A program made the position numbers and the translations under genes. Shown here in pieces: positions 35,457-43,600 of a stretch of 64,000 nt of DNA. The first letter of the stretch is position 1. Each line of letters starts with the position of its first letter. Source of the DNA: Phaeobacter sp. B1627 (GTDB lineage: Bacteria > Pseudomonadota > Alphaproteobacteria > Rhodobacterales > Rhodobacteraceae). A model generated the notes under the pieces. That model was not told the origin of the DNA and searched no databases. It saw only the letters and a program-made list of their open reading frames with translations. The stretch is from NCBI RefSeq assembly GCF_006265095.1, contig NZ_VCNK01000001.1:1-64000 (forward strand). The letters are read 5' to 3'.

Positions 35457-36398
35457 CTATCGTTCACCGCGTCTGTAGGGGGTCATGAGGGCGGCCGGAA
35501 CCTGAGCCCGGCGCGCGACCAGCACCAGGGCGACGATCGACAAAACGTATGGAGCCATCAGGAAAAGCTGATACGGCACGCCGTCGACCACAGTCTGCAA
35601 CCGCAGTTGATAGGCGTCAAAGAAGGCAAAAAGCAGCGCGCCAACCAGTGCTTTGCCGGGCTTCCACGAGGCAAAGACCACCAATGCAATACAGATCCAG
35701 CCGCGCCCCTGTACCATCTCGGGGAAGAAGCTGTTGAAGGCTGCCGTGGTCAGAAAAGCGCCGCCCAGGGCCATCAATGCGGATCCGACAACGACGGCAC
35801 CGATGCGGATGCGCATGGGGTTCAGGCCTTGTGCCTCCACCGCATGCGGGTTCTCACCGGTCATGCGGATGGCCGTGCCAAGGGGGGTGTGCGCCAGAAT
35901 ATAGGCCATCATCGCGACAGCCAGCAGCGCCAGATATGTCGGGAGGGTCTGCGAGAATAATATGGTCCCGATGACGGGCAGCTCCGACAGATACGGAATG
36001 TCAACGGGGCGAAAGGGTTCGATTGTGGGGGGCAGGCTGCCCACTTCGACCACCAGCCGGAAGATGTAGTAGGACGCAGCCGATGCAAAGAGGGTGATGC
36101 CCAGACCGGACACATGCTGTGACAGGCCGAGTGGCACAGTCAGGCCTGCGTGAAGCAGGCCGATCAACCCGCCTGCGAATGCGGCAACCAAGAGCCCCAT
36201 CCAGAGGTCGCCGCCCAGATAGACGGTCAGCCAGCCGGTCATGGCCCCCATGGTCATGATCCCCTCGATGCCAAGGTTCAGGACGCCCGCGCGTTCGCAC
36301 AGCAACGCCCCCAACACGCCGAAGATCAGCGGCGTTGCGATCCGCAGGACAGCGGCCCACAGATTTGTATTGAGCAAGAGATCTATCGCGTCGGTCAT
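35457..36398 (-). CDS. Bmp-type ABC transporter permease 2
   Basis: 313 aa from ATG 36398 (MTDAIDLLLNT); the frame upstream is shadow of the other permease. About eight hydrophobic segments and the BPD_transp_2 signature AGVLNLGIEGIMTMGAMTGW. Late in the protein, RMTGENPHAVEAQGLNPMRI is the conserved EAA-like coupling loop seen in YufQ/NupQ-type permeases of nucleoside transporters. Overlaps permease 1 by 4 bp. Confidence 0.87.
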   Translation of the reverse strand: MTDAIDLLLNTNLWAAVLRIATPLIFGVLGALLCERAGVLNLGIEGIMTMGAMTGWLTVYLGGDLWMGLLVAAFAGGLIGLLHAGLTVPLGLSQHVSGLGITLFASAASYYIFRLVVEVGSLPPTIEPFRPVDIPYLSELPVIGTILFSQTLPTYLALLAVAMMAYILAHTPLGTAIRMTGENPHAVEAQGLNPMRIRIGAVVVGSALMALGGAFLTTAAFNSFFPEMVQGRGWICIALVVFASWKPGKALVGALLFAFFDAYQLRLQTVVDGVPYQLFLMAPYVLSIVALVLVARRAQVPAALMTPYRRGER

Positions 36399-37438
36399 CT
36401 CCGCACCCGATGAGTTGTGAACAGAAGCGCAACCAGCATTGTCAGAAGGCAAAGCGCCACGATGACGTCCGCGATAAAGCTCGGCACACCGGTGGCGCGG
36501 CTCATGGCATCGGCGCCGACAAAGATGGTCGCAACGAATATCGCGGAGCCAACGACCCCGACAGGGTGCAGCGCGGCAAGCATCGCGACCACGATCCCGG
36601 CGTAGCCAAATCCGGGCGACATTGTGGTTGTGACACCTGCGGTGACGCCAAGAACTTCGACTGAGCCGGCCAGCCCCGCCAGCGCCCCGGAAAAGAGAGC
36701 AACCCGCATGAGCGTTCCGGGCAAGGAAATTCCCGCAAAACGAGCGGCAGAGCCGCTCAGTCCGGTGGCACGGGATTCCATCCCGAACACTGTGCGGGCA
36801 AAGACCAGCCAGACCGCGCCCGCAGCACCGAGCGCGACCAGAAAGCCACAGTGAAGACGGGTCCGGGGGATCAGATCGGGCAACCGATACGCGCCATCGA
36901 CGGGAACCGATGAGGGCCAGCCGAAGGCCAGAGGATCGCGCAGTGGACCCTCGATCATCAAACCGACAAACAACAGGACGATGAAATTCAGCAGCAGCGT
37001 GGTGACAACTTCGTCCACCCCGAACCGCAGGCGCATGAAAGCAGGGCCGGCAAGCAAGGCCGCACCGGCGGCCATTCCAATCAGCATCAGAACGATCATC
37101 CCGAGCGGCCCCGGCAGAGAGAGCGAATGCCCCACCCAGGCCGTCATCAGGGCCCCCATGAAGAATTGCCCCTCCGCCCCGATATTCCAAAGTCGCGCGC
37201 GAAATGCGACGGCTGCGGCAAGCCCTGTAAAGATCAGGGGCGTGGCTCTGGTCAACATTTCGGACAGCGCCAGACGCGATCCGAACGCGCCGCGCACCAA
37301 TTCCGTATAGGCGGTGAGGGGGCTCACGCCTGCTGCTGCGATCAGCCCCGCCGCGAGAAACAGCGCAACAAGGACCGCACTCACCGGCGCGAGGAAGGCG
37401 AGGTGCAGGGGAACGTGGGATCGCCGTTCAAGCCGCAT
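36395..37438 (-). CDS. Bmp-type ABC transporter permease 1
   Basis: 347 aa of the YufP/NupP type (BPD_transp_2), longer than its partner. Marks: RATPLIFTGLAAAVAFRARL, WNIGAEGQFFMGALM, and AGISLPGTLMRVALFSGALA. Many membrane spans. Starts inside the end of the ATPase gene (overlap 37428-37438) and ends overlapping permease 2. Inner-membrane pore of the nucleobase/nucleoside-like importer. Confidence 0.87.
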   Translation of the reverse strand: MRLERRSHVPLHLAFLAPVSAVLVALFLAAGLIAAAGVSPLTAYTELVRGAFGSRLALSEMLTRATPLIFTGLAAAVAFRARLWNIGAEGQFFMGALMTAWVGHSLSLPGPLGMIVLMLIGMAAGAALLAGPAFMRLRFGVDEVVTTLLLNFIVLLFVGLMIEGPLRDPLAFGWPSSVPVDGAYRLPDLIPRTRLHCGFLVALGAAGAVWLVFARTVFGMESRATGLSGSAARFAGISLPGTLMRVALFSGALAGLAGSVEVLGVTAGVTTTMSPGFGYAGIVVAMLAALHPVGVVGSAIFVATIFVGADAMSRATGVPSFIADVIVALCLLTMLVALLFTTHRVRR

Positions 37439-38951
37439 GGTCGCCCCCCTCCCAAATCCCGGCCATCATCAGACCCAGCCTCTGTGCATTCGCCTCTGCA
37501 GAGGCAACGGGGAGCGACAATCGGCCTTTGACGATTGCCTGAATGTGATCGGACAGGGCCACAGCTTCATCCAGCTCTTCCGAGATCAGCAGGATTGCGG
37601 CGCCCTGACTGCGGGCCTCCAGCAATGTCTCGTGCACGGCCGCGATCGCACCTTCATCCAGGCCGCGGGTGGGCTGGTTTGCGAGAATGAACTTCGGGCC
37701 AATCGACAGACACCGCCCGAGGATCAGCTTTTGCATGTTGCCGCCGGACAATTGGCCGGTGCGCGTCTCGGGGGTTGCGCCGCGAATGTCGAACCGGGTG
37801 ATCAGCTCGTCCGCATAGTCCCTGGCGGCCGCCCGCCGAACAAAGCCATGACGCGAGAACGCAGGGGTTCTGATCCGTTCGAGGATGGCGTTTTCCCAGA
37901 TCGCCAGATCAGCCACGACGCCCTCGGTCAGCCGATCCTCCGGCACCCGTCCGGCTCGGGCGGCAATCAGTCCACGCGGGCCGAGCATGCGGATATCTGT
38001 GCCGGACAACATGACAGTCCCGGACGTCGGGGCCGCCAGTCCCGACAACAGTCGGCTCAGCGTGGCCTGTCCATTGCCCGAAACGCCGACGATGCCGAGG
38101 ATTTCACCTTCGTTCACAGTGAAAGAGACATCCTGCAGCTGGGTTTCCCCATCATCCTCACGACTGAGGTTGCGTGCGATCAGAACCGGTGCTCCGATGG
38201 GATGATCCTGACGGACGGGCCGGGTCACTTTGCGCCCCACCATCAATTCCGCCAGCTCTCCGGGGCTGGTCTCTGCCGTTTTTCGTTCTGCAATCATTTG
38301 TCCGCTTCGCAAAACGGCGACCCGGTCAGAGGCCGCCATGACCTCCGGCAGTTTGTGGCTGATGAAGATCAGCGACAGCCCCTCTGTTGCCATCTCGCGA
38401 AGGGTCTCAAAAAGGCGCTGTGCCTCGGGGCGCGCGAGGACAGCCGTCGGCTCATCGAGGATCAGAACGCGGGCATCGCGATACAGCGCCTTGAGTATTT
38501 CGACCCGCTGGCGCTCCCCGACAGAGAGCCGGTTGACCTTTGCCTCCGGGTCCACCGGCAGGCCAAAACGATCTGCGATCTTGAGCAGTTTCTGGCGTGC
38601 GGCACCGCGCGCGGTGCGCGCGCGCCAGAGCGATTCCGATCCCAGCATGACGTTGTCCAGTACCGTCAGGTTCCCGGCCAGCGCGAAATGCTGGTGCACC
38701 ATGCCGACCCCCGCCTCGATTGCGGCGCGGGGCCGACCGGAGGGGAGATCTTGGCCAAAAACGCGGACACGGCCCGCCTCTGCCGCGTAATGCCCGAAGA
38801 GAATATTCATCAAGGTGGTCTTGCCGGCCCCGTTTTCGCCAAGCAGGGCCAGAATTTCCCCCTGACCCAGTGTCAGCGTCACATCGTCGATGGCCGTGAA
38901 AGAGCCAAAGCGTTTGGTGATTTGATGCATTTCCAGGACGGGATGTGTCAT
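37428..38951 (-). CDS. Bmp-type ABC transporter ATP-binding protein (double)
   Basis: 507 aa with two ABC domains, as in YufO/NupO and sugar ATPases. First domain: Walker A GENGAGKTT, signature LSVGERQR, Walker B VLILDEP. Second domain: degenerate Walker A VSGNGQATLS, signature LSGGNMQK, and FILANQPTRGLDEG in place of Walker B (Glu-to-Gln/Asn change typical of this class). Energises the permease pair. Overlaps the amidase stop by 4 bp. Confidence 0.9.
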   Translation of the reverse strand: MTHPVLEMHQITKRFGSFTAIDDVTLTLGQGEILALLGENGAGKTTLMNILFGHYAAEAGRVRVFGQDLPSGRPRAAIEAGVGMVHQHFALAGNLTVLDNVMLGSESLWRARTARGAARQKLLKIADRFGLPVDPEAKVNRLSVGERQRVEILKALYRDARVLILDEPTAVLARPEAQRLFETLREMATEGLSLIFISHKLPEVMAASDRVAVLRSGQMIAERKTAETSPGELAELMVGRKVTRPVRQDHPIGAPVLIARNLSREDDGETQLQDVSFTVNEGEILGIVGVSGNGQATLSRLLSGLAAPTSGTVMLSGTDIRMLGPRGLIAARAGRVPEDRLTEGVVADLAIWENAILERIRTPAFSRHGFVRRAAARDYADELITRFDIRGATPETRTGQLSGGNMQKLILGRCLSIGPKFILANQPTRGLDEGAIAAVHETLLEARSQGAAILLISEELDEAVALSDHIQAIVKGRLSLPVASAEANAQRLGLMMAGIWEGGDHAA

Positions 38952-40309
38952 GTCGGCAGGCCCGCGATCGGTCCGGGAAAGGCAAATGCGGGGGCGCGGG
39001 CCTCAATCTCGGCGGCGAGCCGGCACAGGTTGAAATCAGACCCAGCGGGACCCAGCAACTGCACGCCGAGCGGGAGGTGGTCCGCCAGCCCGAAGGGCAG
39101 GGCGATGGCACAAAAACCGGCCACATTGGCAAGGGCCGCATTGGGGGCAAAGCGCTCCATGCGTGCAAAATGCGCGTCGGGATCGCAGTCAGTCACCTCC
39201 TGCGCACCGACGGGTGGGGGAGAAGACGACAGGACCGGCATCAGCACCGCATCGGCACCTGCGAACAGGGCGCGATGTGCGCGTTCGGACAGGCTGGCCA
39301 TTTGGCGTGAACTCGCAAACAACTGGGGGGCCGTGGTCGCGCGCCCCTCCGCCGCAACGCTGGCGGCCAGAGCAGGCAGCGCGTCATCGCAGATCTCCAG
39401 CGCGGCCATCCACTCCGCCAGGGAAACCGAGAGGATGCGGCGGGCTATGTCATGCGCCTCCTGACCCAATGTATCGGGGGCGGAGATCTCAATGATGTGA
39501 CAGCCTGCATCCGACAGGGCGTCGGCGGCGGCCTCTACGGCGCTGAGTTGCGTTGCATCGCAGCGGTCAGGCAGCGCGAGGGCGATGCGTGCGGGGGCAG
39601 GCTGTGCTACGGGCGGCAGCGGCAGGTGGGCCCTCTCAAAAACGGACCGGACATCGCGAACGGATCGCGCAAGGACCAGTTCGGATGCCAGCCCCATCAG
39701 ATGGTTGCCATAGTCAGGACCGCCTGGAATTGCCCCACGGGACGGTTTGAGACCGACCAGACCGCAGCAGGCGGCGGGCACCCTGATCGAGCCCGCGGCG
39801 TCTGTTGCATGCGCAATGGACACAAGGCCGCTGGCAACCGCGGCGGCCGCTCCGCCGGATGATCCCCCCGGAGTGAGGTCCGGGTTCCAGGGGTTGCGGG
39901 CCTCCGGGCGGTCCTCGGGGGCGCTGCTGAGGGCAAGGCCGAAGGGCGGCGTCGCGGTCACGCCAAAGGTCAGCAGCCCGGCCTTGGCGAAGGCCTGAAA
40001 CAGGTGGCTGTCAATTGCGGGTCTCGCCGCTTTCGCCCGCAGCGCTGCCGACCCCGCCGCGACGGGGAGACGGGCTGCCACGGCTCCAAGATCTTTTGCC
40101 AGGAAGGGAACGCCGTGAAAGGGTCCTCTTTGTTCCGTTGGCGTTGCGTCCGCAGCCCGGGCGAGAGCGCGGGCCAGTCCTGTATCGCAGTAAACCACAG
40201 CCCCAAGGTCCGCCTGCGTTTCGCAAGCGGCCAGTGTTGCCTCCATTACTGCGCAGGCGCTGGTGCGCCCGTCAGCAATGGCCGCAGCGAGGGCTGTGGC
40301 ATCGGTCAT
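38948..40309 (-). CDS. Amidase-signature hydrolase
   Basis: 453 aa. Amidase-signature triad visible: Lys in VPFLAKDLGA, cis-Ser and nucleophile Ser in GGSSGGAAAAVAS and DAAGSIRVPAACCGLVGLKP. Same family as GatA, allophanate hydrolase and acylamidases; its substrate cannot be told from sequence. Its place between the binding protein (12 bp upstream) and the ATPase suggests it hydrolyses an amide produced from the imported compound, perhaps after the CodA-like deaminase acts. A free-standing GatA is unlikely, as no gatB/C is near. Confidence 0.82.
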   Translation of the reverse strand: MTDATALAAAIADGRTSACAVMEATLAACETQADLGAVVYCDTGLARALARAADATPTEQRGPFHGVPFLAKDLGAVAARLPVAAGSAALRAKAARPAIDSHLFQAFAKAGLLTFGVTATPPFGLALSSAPEDRPEARNPWNPDLTPGGSSGGAAAAVASGLVSIAHATDAAGSIRVPAACCGLVGLKPSRGAIPGGPDYGNHLMGLASELVLARSVRDVRSVFERAHLPLPPVAQPAPARIALALPDRCDATQLSAVEAAADALSDAGCHIIEISAPDTLGQEAHDIARRILSVSLAEWMAALEICDDALPALAASVAAEGRATTAPQLFASSRQMASLSERAHRALFAGADAVLMPVLSSSPPPVGAQEVTDCDPDAHFARMERFAPNAALANVAGFCAIALPFGLADHLPLGVQLLGPAGSDFNLCRLAAEIEARAPAFAFPGPIAGLPT

Positions 40310-40321
40310 ATCGGCCTGCGC

Positions 40322-41305
40322 CTATGCCGGTTCGTCGTTGTTGATCGGGACATTCCAGGCCCCGGAGCGGATTTCTGCCTGTTTGGCTTCCATGGCTGGA
40401 ATTGCATCGGCGGGCACATCCTCGGCCACATAGATCAACTCGTTGCCTCCATGCGCCATGAATGAATATTCGGTATAGTCACGCCCGACAGGTTTCCCCG
40501 CCTGAATGTCGGCAACGATGGCGTCGATTGTCGGTCCATAGTTCCAAATCGCATTTGCAAATACGGTGCCGGGATATCGTGGGGTGTAGTCGATCAGGGA
40601 TCCGATCGCCTTGATGCCGCGTTCCTGAGCCGCATCCGCGGTGCCGATCCGTTCCCCAAACAGGATGTCTGCCCCGGCATCAATCTGGGCCATTGCGGCC
40701 TCTTTCGCGCGGGCCGGGTCGAACCATGCGCCAATAAAGCCATTCACGAATGTGGCCTCCGCGTTCACGTCCTCCACGCCCGCGCGGAACGCATTGATCA
40801 GAAGGTTGACTTCGGGAATAGGGTAGCCGCCAACAGAGCCGAACACATTGGTTTTGGACATTTTTCCAGCGAGCATGCCGGACAGATAGGCTGCTTCGTG
40901 ATTGCGGGTGCCAAACACACCGAAGTTGTCGCCCTGTGGGCCACCGGACGAGCCCATCAGGAAGGCGGTGTCCGCGTAGTCGGCTGCGACCTCACGGGCC
41001 TCCCGCTCGGTCGCATAGGATTCGCCCCAGATCAGCTGCGCGCCGCTCTCGGCATATTCACGCATGGCGCGCGGGTAATCCGTCGGGGCGACCCCTTCAG
41101 AGAATTCATATTCGATCAGCCCAGCCGCCGCAGCGTTCTGAAACGCCAGATGAACCCGGCTGTTCCAGGCGTTTTCGACCGGAGACATATGGACGCCCGC
41201 GACCCGGGTGACAGCTTGTGCGCCAAGGCGGCGGACATAGGCGGGAAGGGCGAGGGTGGCGGTAGCACCAACAAGCAGTTGGCGACGGGTTACGGATGGT
41301 TTCAC
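40322..41305 (-). CDS. Bmp-family ABC transporter substrate-binding protein
   Basis: 327 aa with a twin-arginine-like signal (TRRQLLVGATATLALPAYV). PBP1-type Bmp/Med fold: VAGVHMSPVENAWNSRVHLA, YAESGAQLIWGESYATEREA, NVFGSVGGYPIPEVNLLINA and ADILFGERIGTADAAQERGI. Bmp proteins (PnrA, NupN and relatives) bind purine or pyrimidine nucleosides; TrpXYZ-like or urea-derivative substrates are possible. No lipobox was found, so it should be free in the periplasm. Lies 50 bp after the CodA-like gene. Confidence 0.87.
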   Translation of the reverse strand: MKPSVTRRQLLVGATATLALPAYVRRLGAQAVTRVAGVHMSPVENAWNSRVHLAFQNAAAAGLIEYEFSEGVAPTDYPRAMREYAESGAQLIWGESYATEREAREVAADYADTAFLMGSSGGPQGDNFGVFGTRNHEAAYLSGMLAGKMSKTNVFGSVGGYPIPEVNLLINAFRAGVEDVNAEATFVNGFIGAWFDPARAKEAAMAQIDAGADILFGERIGTADAAQERGIKAIGSLIDYTPRYPGTVFANAIWNYGPTIDAIVADIQAGKPVGRDYTEYSFMAHGGNELIYVAEDVPADAIPAMEAKQAEIRSGAWNVPINNDEPA

Positions 41306-41321
41306 GGGGCTTTCCTTTTTT

Positions 41322-41345
41322 GCGGGTCTACGGGTTTGCGGGTTT
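41322..41345. repeat. Three 8-bp tandem repeats behind a stop codon
   Basis: GCGGGTCT, ACGGGTTT and GCGGGTTT at 41322-41329, 41330-41337 and 41338-41345. CAGGTGA occurs at 41347-41353 and 41357-41363, the second spanning the stop of the CodA-like gene (41356-41358). All lie in the 50-bp gap before the binding-protein gene. Confidence 0.7.
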
Positions 41346-41355
41346 ACAGGTGAAG

Positions 41356-42657
41356 TCAGGTGAGCGGATCCGATGCCACGGGTGCATAGGCGGCGGGATC
41401 CAGCATCTGTGGCCGGCCGGGCAGCGTCAGGGTGGCAAGGCGTGGCGCCGTGCGGGAGAGAATTTTACCCCGTTTGATCACGGCAAGCCTGGTGGCTTTC
41501 AGGCGGACGGCTTCGATGGGGTCGCGGGCCTGCAGAACAACCAGATTTGCAGGTCCCCCCGGCCGGAGTGTGGGATCGGGAAGGCCCATGGCCGCCGCGC
41601 CATTTTGCGTCACAGATGTGAACGTCCATTCCATCGCCTCGCGGGAGGTCATGGGAACCGCGTGGACGGCCATATGCGCAACCTCAAGCATATCGGCAGA
41701 TCCCAGCGAGTACCACGGATCCATCGTGCAATCCTGGCCAAACGCCACATTGACCCCTGCCGCCCGCAGCTCGGGCACCCGGGTCAAACCACGCCGCCGG
41801 GGATAGGTGTCGGAGCGCCCCTGCAGGGTAATGTTGATGAGAGGGTTCGGGACAATGTGCATCCCGCTTTCTGCAATCAGAGGGATCAGCTTGGTCGCAT
41901 AGTAGTTGTCATAGGAATGCATCGCCGTGACGTGACTGGCCACAACACGGGATCCGATGCCAAGTCTGGTCGCTTCTGCCGCGAGCGTTTCGACATGGCG
42001 GGACAAGGGATCGTCGCTTTCATCGCAATGCAGATCCAGCATCAGATCGCGATCTGCCGCGATCTCGCACAGACGCGTGACGGACCGGGCACCGTCGGCC
42101 ATGGTCCGCTCGAAATGCGGGATGCCACCGACCACATCCACCCCCATGTCGAGCGCCCGCAAAAGGTTGTCCTCGGCATTGGGCGATCGGTACAGCCCGT
42201 CCTGGGGAAAGGCCACAAGCTGCAGGTCAATATAGGGCGCGACCTGTTTGCGGACCTCGATCAGCGCTTCGACGGCTGTCAGCCTGTCATCGCAGATATC
42301 GACATGGCTGCGAATTGCCAAAAGCCCCTGAGAGACCGCCAGATCACAGTAGCGCAGGGCCCGTTCCATCACGGCCTGCGGGGTCAGCAAGGGTTTGAGC
42401 TCACCCCAGAGCGCGATCCCTTCCAGAAGGGTTCCGGACTGGTTGAGGCGCGGGCTGCCGAGGCTCAGTGTGGCATCCATGTGAAAGTGCGGATCGACAA
42501 ACGGAGGGCAAACGAGCCGTCCGCTCGCGTCGATCTCTTCACGGGCTTCGGCCTCGATATGCGCCGCGATTGAAACGATTTTGTCACCTTGGATCGCGAT
42601 GTCCAAAGGCCCACGGCCATCCGGCAAATTTGCCTGTCTGACGAGAATGTCCAACAT
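41356..42657 (-). CDS. Cytosine-deaminase-like amidohydrolase (CodA type)
   Basis: 433 aa. Metal-dependent amidohydrolase of the CodA/AtzC type: first metal motif DPHFHMDATLSLG (H-x-H), IRSHVDICDDRLTAVEALIE, LDLHCDESDDP with catalytic Glu, VASHVTAMHSYDNYY, and FGQDCTMDPWYSLG with the metal Asp. E. coli CodA deaminates cytosine, and relatives act on creatinine, isoguanine or s-triazines. GGGAG precedes ATG 42657. First gene of the minus-strand operon with the Bmp transporter, and probably repressed by the divergent MarR protein through the palindrome 15 bp upstream. The true substrate is open. Confidence 0.87.
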   Translation of the reverse strand: MLDILVRQANLPDGRGPLDIAIQGDKIVSIAAHIEAEAREEIDASGRLVCPPFVDPHFHMDATLSLGSPRLNQSGTLLEGIALWGELKPLLTPQAVMERALRYCDLAVSQGLLAIRSHVDICDDRLTAVEALIEVRKQVAPYIDLQLVAFPQDGLYRSPNAEDNLLRALDMGVDVVGGIPHFERTMADGARSVTRLCEIAADRDLMLDLHCDESDDPLSRHVETLAAEATRLGIGSRVVASHVTAMHSYDNYYATKLIPLIAESGMHIVPNPLINITLQGRSDTYPRRRGLTRVPELRAAGVNVAFGQDCTMDPWYSLGSADMLEVAHMAVHAVPMTSREAMEWTFTSVTQNGAAAMGLPDPTLRPGGPANLVVLQARDPIEAVRLKATRLAVIKRGKILSRTAPRLATLTLPGRPQMLDPAAYAPVASDPLT

Positions 42658-42672
42658 TTCTGATCTCCCAAT

Positions 42673-42693
42673 AATTTTACCAAAGGGAAAATT
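42673..42693. promoter_or_regulatory. 21-bp near-palindromic operator upstream of the CodA-like gene
   Basis: AATTTT (42673-42678) and AAAATT (42688-42693) are perfect inverted arms; the interior CC/GG also pairs. AT-rich 15-21-bp palindromes are typical MarR-family sites. It lies 15 bp upstream of the deaminase start and overlaps a TAAAAT that could be its -10 box, facing a divergent marR gene. The rest of the gap up to 43025 has no other supported element. Confidence 0.6.
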
Positions 42694-43025
42694 TTTATCC
42701 GATGCTACACCAATGTGCGCGCGGCGGTGTTATTTTTCAAAATCGCGCCTCAGGGCGTTCGATTGGCTAATTTTTGGGCGTTGGGTCAGTCGCGTGCCCC
42801 TGCGGCAGGATGTGTTCAGGGGCATGGCCTGACGGCGGGCCGCGCGATGTCCCAGAAATGAGAAACCAGCAATGCGCTTTGGCGGAGGGGAACGCCGTCA
42901 GGCCCTATCCTGCGGTTTCTATCAAATATACGCCCGAGATTGATCTTTGGTCACAAAGCGTTAGGATCACAATGTATTGTCAGATGCCCACGGTCGATAA
43001 CGTCTCGCAGGAAGCAAAGCTCATT

Positions 43026-43505
43026 ATGGACAACACCACTTTTGCGCGTGAGGCGTCCGCTTTTTTCGGCGATGAGGATCCTTCTGTCGCCTACAACCGG
43101 GTCTGGTTCAATGTCATGCGGGCGCATCGAAAGTTCCTTCCCGATATATCCCGTGCCCTCAAGGCGGAGGGCGTCAGCGATCCGATCTGGTACGAAATTC
43201 TGCTGGAAGTGGCCCGCGCCGGTGCCGAAGGGCAGCCGATGGCTGAACTGGAAAAGAAGCTGTTTGTTGCGCAATACGCGCTCTCCCGCCATGTCGGCAG
43301 AATGCTGGACAAGGGGCTGATCAAGAGAACCTATATCAGTGACGGCCGCCGCAAGCAGGTTCTGTTCCTGACGGATCAGGGACTTGGTTTGCACAACAGG
43401 ATCTGGCCCGGATATATGGCCGCGATCCAAAAGGAACTCTCCGGGCTGATGACCACGGATGAGGCCTATGCGCTGTCAAAGCTGATGATCAAACTTTTGT
43501 CCTGA
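43026..43505 (+). CDS. MarR-family transcriptional regulator
   Basis: About 159 aa from ATG 43026, with AGGAAG 11 bases upstream; an in-frame ATG at 42972 would add 18 residues. Winged-helix core: DPIWYEILLEVARAG, MAELEKKLFVAQYALSRHVG, RMLDKGLIKRTYISDGRRKQ, VLFLTDQGLGLH, with the D-G-R-R-K wing of MarR proteins. Divergent from the deaminase/transporter operon, hence its likely repressor, relieved by the imported compound or a breakdown product. Its stop lies in a 14-bp tandem duplication. Confidence 0.85.
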   Translation: MDNTTFAREASAFFGDEDPSVAYNRVWFNVMRAHRKFLPDISRALKAEGVSDPIWYEILLEVARAGAEGQPMAELEKKLFVAQYALSRHVGRMLDKGLIKRTYISDGRRKQVLFLTDQGLGLHNRIWPGYMAAIQKELSGLMTTDEAYALSKLMIKLLS

Positions 43506-43525
43506 GGCATCTGTCCTGAGGCATT
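43498..43525. repeat. 14-bp tandem duplication across the marR stop
   Basis: TGTCCTGAGGCATC at 43498-43511 and TGTCCTGAGGCATT at 43512-43525. The stop TGA (43503-43505) is in copy one. Confidence 0.88.
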
Positions 43526-43549
43526 TTCCTGACGCGTCGCCGCAACGCC

Positions 43550-43573
43550 AAAAGGCCCCGCTCGGGGCCTTTT
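43550..43573. terminator. Bidirectional rho-independent terminator
   Basis: AAAAGGCCCCG (43550-43560) and CGGGGCCTTTT (43563-43573) form a strong stem with A-run on one side and T-run on the other, between convergent marR and the receptor gene. Confidence 0.9.
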
Positions 43574-43600
43574 GATTTTCGTTTTGATGTCGCCGGGCGT

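Noticed and set aside
37314-39464. 716-aa plus-strand open frame
   Set aside because: Antisense of the ABC ATPase and amidase genes, which have clear motifs.
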